Shown piece after piece: positions 4,782-7,935 of a stretch of DNA of 7,935 nt. A program made the position numbers and the translations under genes. Every line of letters begins with the position of its first letter. The first letter of the stretch is position 1. The stretch covers positions 1-7,935 of the forward strand of contig JAOAFK010000004.1 in assembly GCA_026416315.1 (NCBI GenBank), written 5' to 3'. This stretch comes from Syntrophorhabdaceae bacterium (lineage in GTDB: Bacteria > Desulfobacterota > Syntrophorhabdia > Syntrophorhabdales > Syntrophorhabdaceae). The notes below the pieces were generated by a model, which worked only from the letters and a program-made list of their open reading frames with translations, did no database searches and was not told the DNA's origin.

Positions 4782-5778
4782 AGTAAACAAAACAAAGGCA
4801 ATAGATATGGCTGTTACCCAGATAGAGAGGTTATTCGGTAAGGGCTCAATCATGAAACTCGGAGAAAAACCAATTGAAGAGGTTCCTGTGATCTCAACAG
4901 GCTCTCTTTCCCTTGATATAGCCTTAGGAATTGGAGGTCTCCCAAAGGGAAGGGTCATAGAAATATATGGGCCTGAGGCATCGGGTAAAACAACCCTTGC
5001 CCTTCATGCTGTATGTGAGACCCAGAAAAAAGGTGGGGTGGCTGCCTTCATCGATGCAGAACATGCCCTTGATGTGAATTATGCAAGAAATATAGGTGTG
5101 AAAACAGATGAACTTTTAATATCACAGCCGGACACAGGGGAACAGGCCCTTGAAATTGCAGAGATCCTTGTAAGAAGTGGAGCAGTCGATATAATTGTCA
5201 TCGATTCTGTGGCTGCCCTTGTACCAAAGGCAGAAATCGAAGGTGACATGGGAGATGCCCACATGGGACTCCAGGCAAGGCTTATGTCTCAGGCATTGAG
5301 AAAACTCACGGCAACCATAAGTAAATCTATGACAACAGTTATATTCATCAACCAGATAAGACAGAAGATAGGCATTCAATTTGGAAATCCAGAAACCACA
5401 ACAGGCGGTAATGCCCTGAAATTCTATGCATCTGTTAGGCTTGATATAAGAAGGGTATCATCTATAAAAGATGGCCAGGATGTAATAGGAAGCAGGACAA
5501 GGGTTAAGGTTGTCAAAAATAAACTTGCACCACCTTTCAAAGAGGTAGAATTTGACATAATATTTGGCGAAGGTATCTCAAAGGCAGGGGATGTCCTTGA
5601 TTTAGGAGTGGATGCAGGCATTATTGAAAAGACAGGAACATGGTTCTCATATGGGGATGTGCGTCTTGGTCAGGGCAGGGAAAATGCAAAGGATTATCTG
5701 AAAAAAAGAGAAGACCTATTAAAAGAGATCGAGCAGAAGATTATGGATAAATATCTATCAAAGAAAGGTGAAGCGTGA
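4771..5778 (+). CDS. recA: RecA recombinase
   Basis: RecA is the ATP-dependent strand-exchange protein of homologous recombination, and the co-protease for LexA cleavage where that system exists. All core elements are visible in 335 aa: Walker A GPEASGKT at 67-74, the catalytic Glu97 in FIDAEHALD, Walker B IIVIDS at 141-146, loop L1 with EGDMGDAHMG at 157-166, the Gln195 switch in NQIR, and loop L2 with FGNPETTTGG at 204-213. Two methionines found in E. coli RecA are Gln here: RMKIGVMFG reads RQKIGIQFG, with Gln198 and Gln203. The C-terminus ends with the basic stretch DKYLSKKGEA and lacks the acidic tail of the 353-aa E. coli protein. The start ATG overlaps thpR by 11 nt. No recX follows; the stop overlaps alaS directly. 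I found no CTGT-N8-ACAG or GAAC-N4-GTTC SOS box in the 100 nt upstream. Confidence 0.98.
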   Translation: MKDEVNKTKAIDMAVTQIERLFGKGSIMKLGEKPIEEVPVISTGSLSLDIALGIGGLPKGRVIEIYGPEASGKTTLALHAVCETQKKGGVAAFIDAEHALDVNYARNIGVKTDELLISQPDTGEQALEIAEILVRSGAVDIIVIDSVAALVPKAEIEGDMGDAHMGLQARLMSQALRKLTATISKSMTTVIFINQIRQKIGIQFGNPETTTGGNALKFYASVRLDIRRVSSIKDGQDVIGSRTRVKVVKNKLAPPFKEVEFDIIFGEGISKAGDVLDLGVDAGIIEKTGTWFSYGDVRLGQGRENAKDYLKKREDLLKEIEQKIMDKYLSKKGEA

Positions 5779-7935
5779 CGTCAAATGAGATAAGAAGACT
5801 TTTTTTAAATTATTTTGAAGAAAACGGGCATACAATAGTTGCGAGTTCTTCCCTTGTGCCTGAAAAAGACCCTACATTGCTCTTTGTAAATGCAGGGATG
5901 GTACAGTTTAAAAATGTTTTTCTCGGTATTGAAAAAAGAGAATACAGGCGGGCTACCTCCTGCCAGAAATGTGTGAGGGCTGGTGGAAAACATAATGACC
6001 TTGATAATGTAGGAAAAACATTGAGGCACCACACGTTTTTTGAGATGCTCGGTAATTTCTCTTTTGGAGATTACTTTAAAAAAGAGGCAATTGCCTTTGC
6101 ATGGCAGTTTTTAAGGGATGTTTTAAATCTTGATGAAAAAAGACTCTGGATAACCATTTATAAGGACGACGAGGATGCGGCGTCCATATGGAAGCAAATA
6201 GGTGTAAAAGTAGAACGCATTGTAAGGCTCGGAGAGAAAGATAACTTCTGGTCCATGGGGGATGAAGGCCCATGCGGACCCTGTTCAGAAATAGTCTATG
6301 ACTTAGGTGAAGGTGTTGGATGCAGAAGACCTAACTGTACAGTGGGATGCGACTGTGACAGGTATCTTGAGATATGGAATCTCGTTTTTATGGAATTCGA
6401 TAGGCAAAAAAACGGGGAGCTGAAAAAATTGCCTAAACCTTCCATTGATACAGGAATGGGACTCGAAAGAATAGCATCAATACTGCAGGGAAAGATAGGC
6501 AACTATGAAACGGATCTTTTTTTGCCCATATTAAGAAGGATTGAAGATATTTCAGGTTGTGCCTATGGAGACACAGAGAAGTCAGATATTGCCATGAGGG
6601 TCATTGCAGACCATATAAGGGGTGCCACATTTATAATAAACGATGGGGTGCTTCCTTCAAAAGAAGGAAGGGGATATGTGCTCAGAAGAATTATAAGAAG
6701 GGCATTGAGATACGGTAAAAAGATAGGCATTGAAAAGGAGTTTTTGCACAGTTTATCTGGTGTTGTAGTGGATATAATGGAAGGGGCATATCCTGAAATC
6801 AAACAGAACCATGCTTTTATAGTGAGGGTTTTAAAAGGTGAGGAAGAGAGATTCCTCGAAACTTTACATGTAGGTATGAGATTGTATGAAGAGATAGCCG
6901 ATGAAATGAAATCAAAGGGTATAAACACCATACCTGGTCATCTGATTTATAAACTCTATGATACATACGGATTCCCTTTGGATTTAACAAGGGAAATGGC
7001 AGAAGATGACGGCTTATCCCTTGATATAGAAGGTTTTGAAGAAGAATTGATGATACAAAAGGAAAGGTCGAGAAAGGCTTCAAAGATTAAAGGTGAGGAA
7101 TTAGAAACAGGGTATATAGAGGCTTTAAAGGCTGATGTGAGAAGCAAATTTGTGGGTTATAATAACTTTATTTCAGAAGGGTTGGTTCTTGGTATTATAA
7201 ATAAAGATGCATATACAGATGCGTTGAATGAAAATGAGGAAGGAGAAATATTTTTCGATATCACACCTTTTTATGCAGAAAGTGGCGGTCAAGTCGAGGA
7301 TACAGGCTTTATAAAAACAGAGTCTGGTGAGGCGCGAGTCATTGCCGTAAAAAAGATAAGACAGGATCTTTTTGCCCACAGGGTACAGGTAACAAGAGGT
7401 CAGATTAAAGTGGGTGATAAGGCAGAACTATCTGTTGATGTAGAAAAGAGAAAGGGTGTATCGAGAAATCACACAGCAACCCATCTTCTACATTATGCAT
7501 TAAGAAAAATTATAGGAGAGCATGTAAAACAGGCAGGCTCCCTTGTTGAAAAAGACAGATTCAGATTCGATTTTACCCATTTCCAAGCATTAACTGAAAT
7601 AGAGCTCGCAAAAATAGAAGATATAGTAAATGAAAAGATAATGGAATGTATAGATGTAAAAATAGAAGAAAAATCAAGAGAAGATGCGATTAAAGAAGGT
7701 GCCATAGCCCTCTTTGAAGAAAAATACGGTGAAACAGTGAGGGTTGTGAAGATAGGTGATTTCAGCGCTGAACTCTGCGGTGGCACCCATGTGAAAAACA
7801 CCGGAGAAATAGGCAGTTTCTATATTATAAGTGAAGCATCCCTTGCAGCGGGCATAAGAAGGATAGAGGCAGTAACAGGCAAGGGCTCCATACAGTTTAA
7901 AAGAAAAATAGAAGGCATTTTGAAAGGCATATCGA
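5775..7935 (+). CDS. alaS: AlaS, alanyl-tRNA synthetase, 3' end missing
   Basis: AlaS charges tRNA-Ala and edits mischarged Ser and Gly. There are 720 complete codons before the window ends; the family usually has about 870-880, so the last part of the protein, including most of the DHHA1/C-Ala region, is missing. The start is GTG, overlapping the recA stop as GTGA, with AAGGTG 4 nt upstream. The N-terminus matches the family (TSNEIRRLFLNYF, LLFVNAGMVQFK). Class II motifs are visible in RHHTFFEMLGNFSFGDYF from residue 84 and GMGLER at 227-232. The editing-domain landmarks are AESGGQ at 501-506, HTATH at 566-570 and CGGTH at 668-672; these His and Cys residues are the usual zinc ligands. A short cysteine cluster (C183, C188, C192, C194) lies before RYLEIWNLVFM. 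Nothing suggests a pseudogene. Confidence 0.97.
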   Translation, partial: MTSNEIRRLFLNYFEENGHTIVASSSLVPEKDPTLLFVNAGMVQFKNVFLGIEKREYRRATSCQKCVRAGGKHNDLDNVGKTLRHHTFFEMLGNFSFGDYFKKEAIAFAWQFLRDVLNLDEKRLWITIYKDDEDAASIWKQIGVKVERIVRLGEKDNFWSMGDEGPCGPCSEIVYDLGEGVGCRRPNCTVGCDCDRYLEIWNLVFMEFDRQKNGELKKLPKPSIDTGMGLERIASILQGKIGNYETDLFLPILRRIEDISGCAYGDTEKSDIAMRVIADHIRGATFIINDGVLPSKEGRGYVLRRIIRRALRYGKKIGIEKEFLHSLSGVVVDIMEGAYPEIKQNHAFIVRVLKGEEERFLETLHVGMRLYEEIADEMKSKGINTIPGHLIYKLYDTYGFPLDLTREMAEDDGLSLDIEGFEEELMIQKERSRKASKIKGEELETGYIEALKADVRSKFVGYNNFISEGLVLGIINKDAYTDALNENEEGEIFFDITPFYAESGGQVEDTGFIKTESGEARVIAVKKIRQDLFAHRVQVTRGQIKVGDKAELSVDVEKRKGVSRNHTATHLLHYALRKIIGEHVKQAGSLVEKDRFRFDFTHFQALTEIELAKIEDIVNEKIMECIDVKIEEKSREDAIKEGAIALFEEKYGETVRVVKIGDFSAELCGGTHVKNTGEIGSFYIISEASLAAGIRRIEAVTGKGSIQFKRKIEGILKGIS

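Noticed and set aside
6563..6931. A 122-codon minus-strand frame inside alaS
   Set aside because: It is antisense to conserved AlaS coding sequence and has no recognisable protein features.
1..7935. Mobile element, CRISPR array, tRNA, riboswitch or defence system
   Set aside because: I saw no transposase, terminal repeats, spaced direct repeats, tRNA-like fold or toxin-antitoxin pair. Apart from the divergent intergenic region and one small gap, the window is filled with chromosomal genes.

Overview
The window looks like a piece of a moderately AT-rich chromosome from a Gram-negative (diderm) bacterium. The reasons are a periplasmic-type LysM/FecR protein with a signal peptide, a PgpA-type phosphatidylglycerophosphatase, and the gene order pncC-thpR-recA-alaS. 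From memory, similar orders occur in Desulfobacterota and Nitrospirota, so one of these is my best guess. This is inference: there is no rRNA or other phylogenetic marker that can be placed by eye.

Layout. Positions 1-1416 hold the 5' part (472 codons) of a minus-strand gene for an exported LysM + FecR + Ig/FN3-like protein that runs off the left edge. Positions 1417-1590 are an AT-rich divergent intergenic region with an imperfect inverted repeat and a long pyrimidine tract. From 1591 to the right edge, eight plus-strand genes are packed like one operon: an exported protein of unknown function, hisA, hisI, pgpA, pncC (cinA C-terminal type), thpR, recA and alaS (right-truncated, 720 codons visible). 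The only real gap inside the operon is 61 nt between hisA and hisI. Every other junction is an overlap: GTGA, 29 nt, ATGA, ATGA, 11 nt and GTGA.

How the genes fit together. HisI and HisA catalyse consecutive steps of histidine biosynthesis: HisI opens the ring of phosphoribosyl-AMP, and HisA isomerises the product. The rest is a housekeeping mix: phospholipid head-group maturation (PgpA), pyridine-nucleotide salvage (PncC), a 2H-family RNA phosphoesterase (ThpR), recombination and DNA repair (RecA), and alanyl-tRNA synthesis (AlaS). Their link appears to be transcriptional and translational coupling rather than a shared pathway.

I see no phage, insertion sequence, CRISPR array, tRNA or defence system, and I do not claim a new system. 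The items most worth following up are the unrecognised exported CxxC/HxH protein that opens the operon, the alternating ACCCT/AGGGT repeats under the end of thpR just upstream of recA, two Met-to-Gln changes (relative to E. coli) in or beside RecA loop L2, and homopolymer runs in the LysM/FecR gene.
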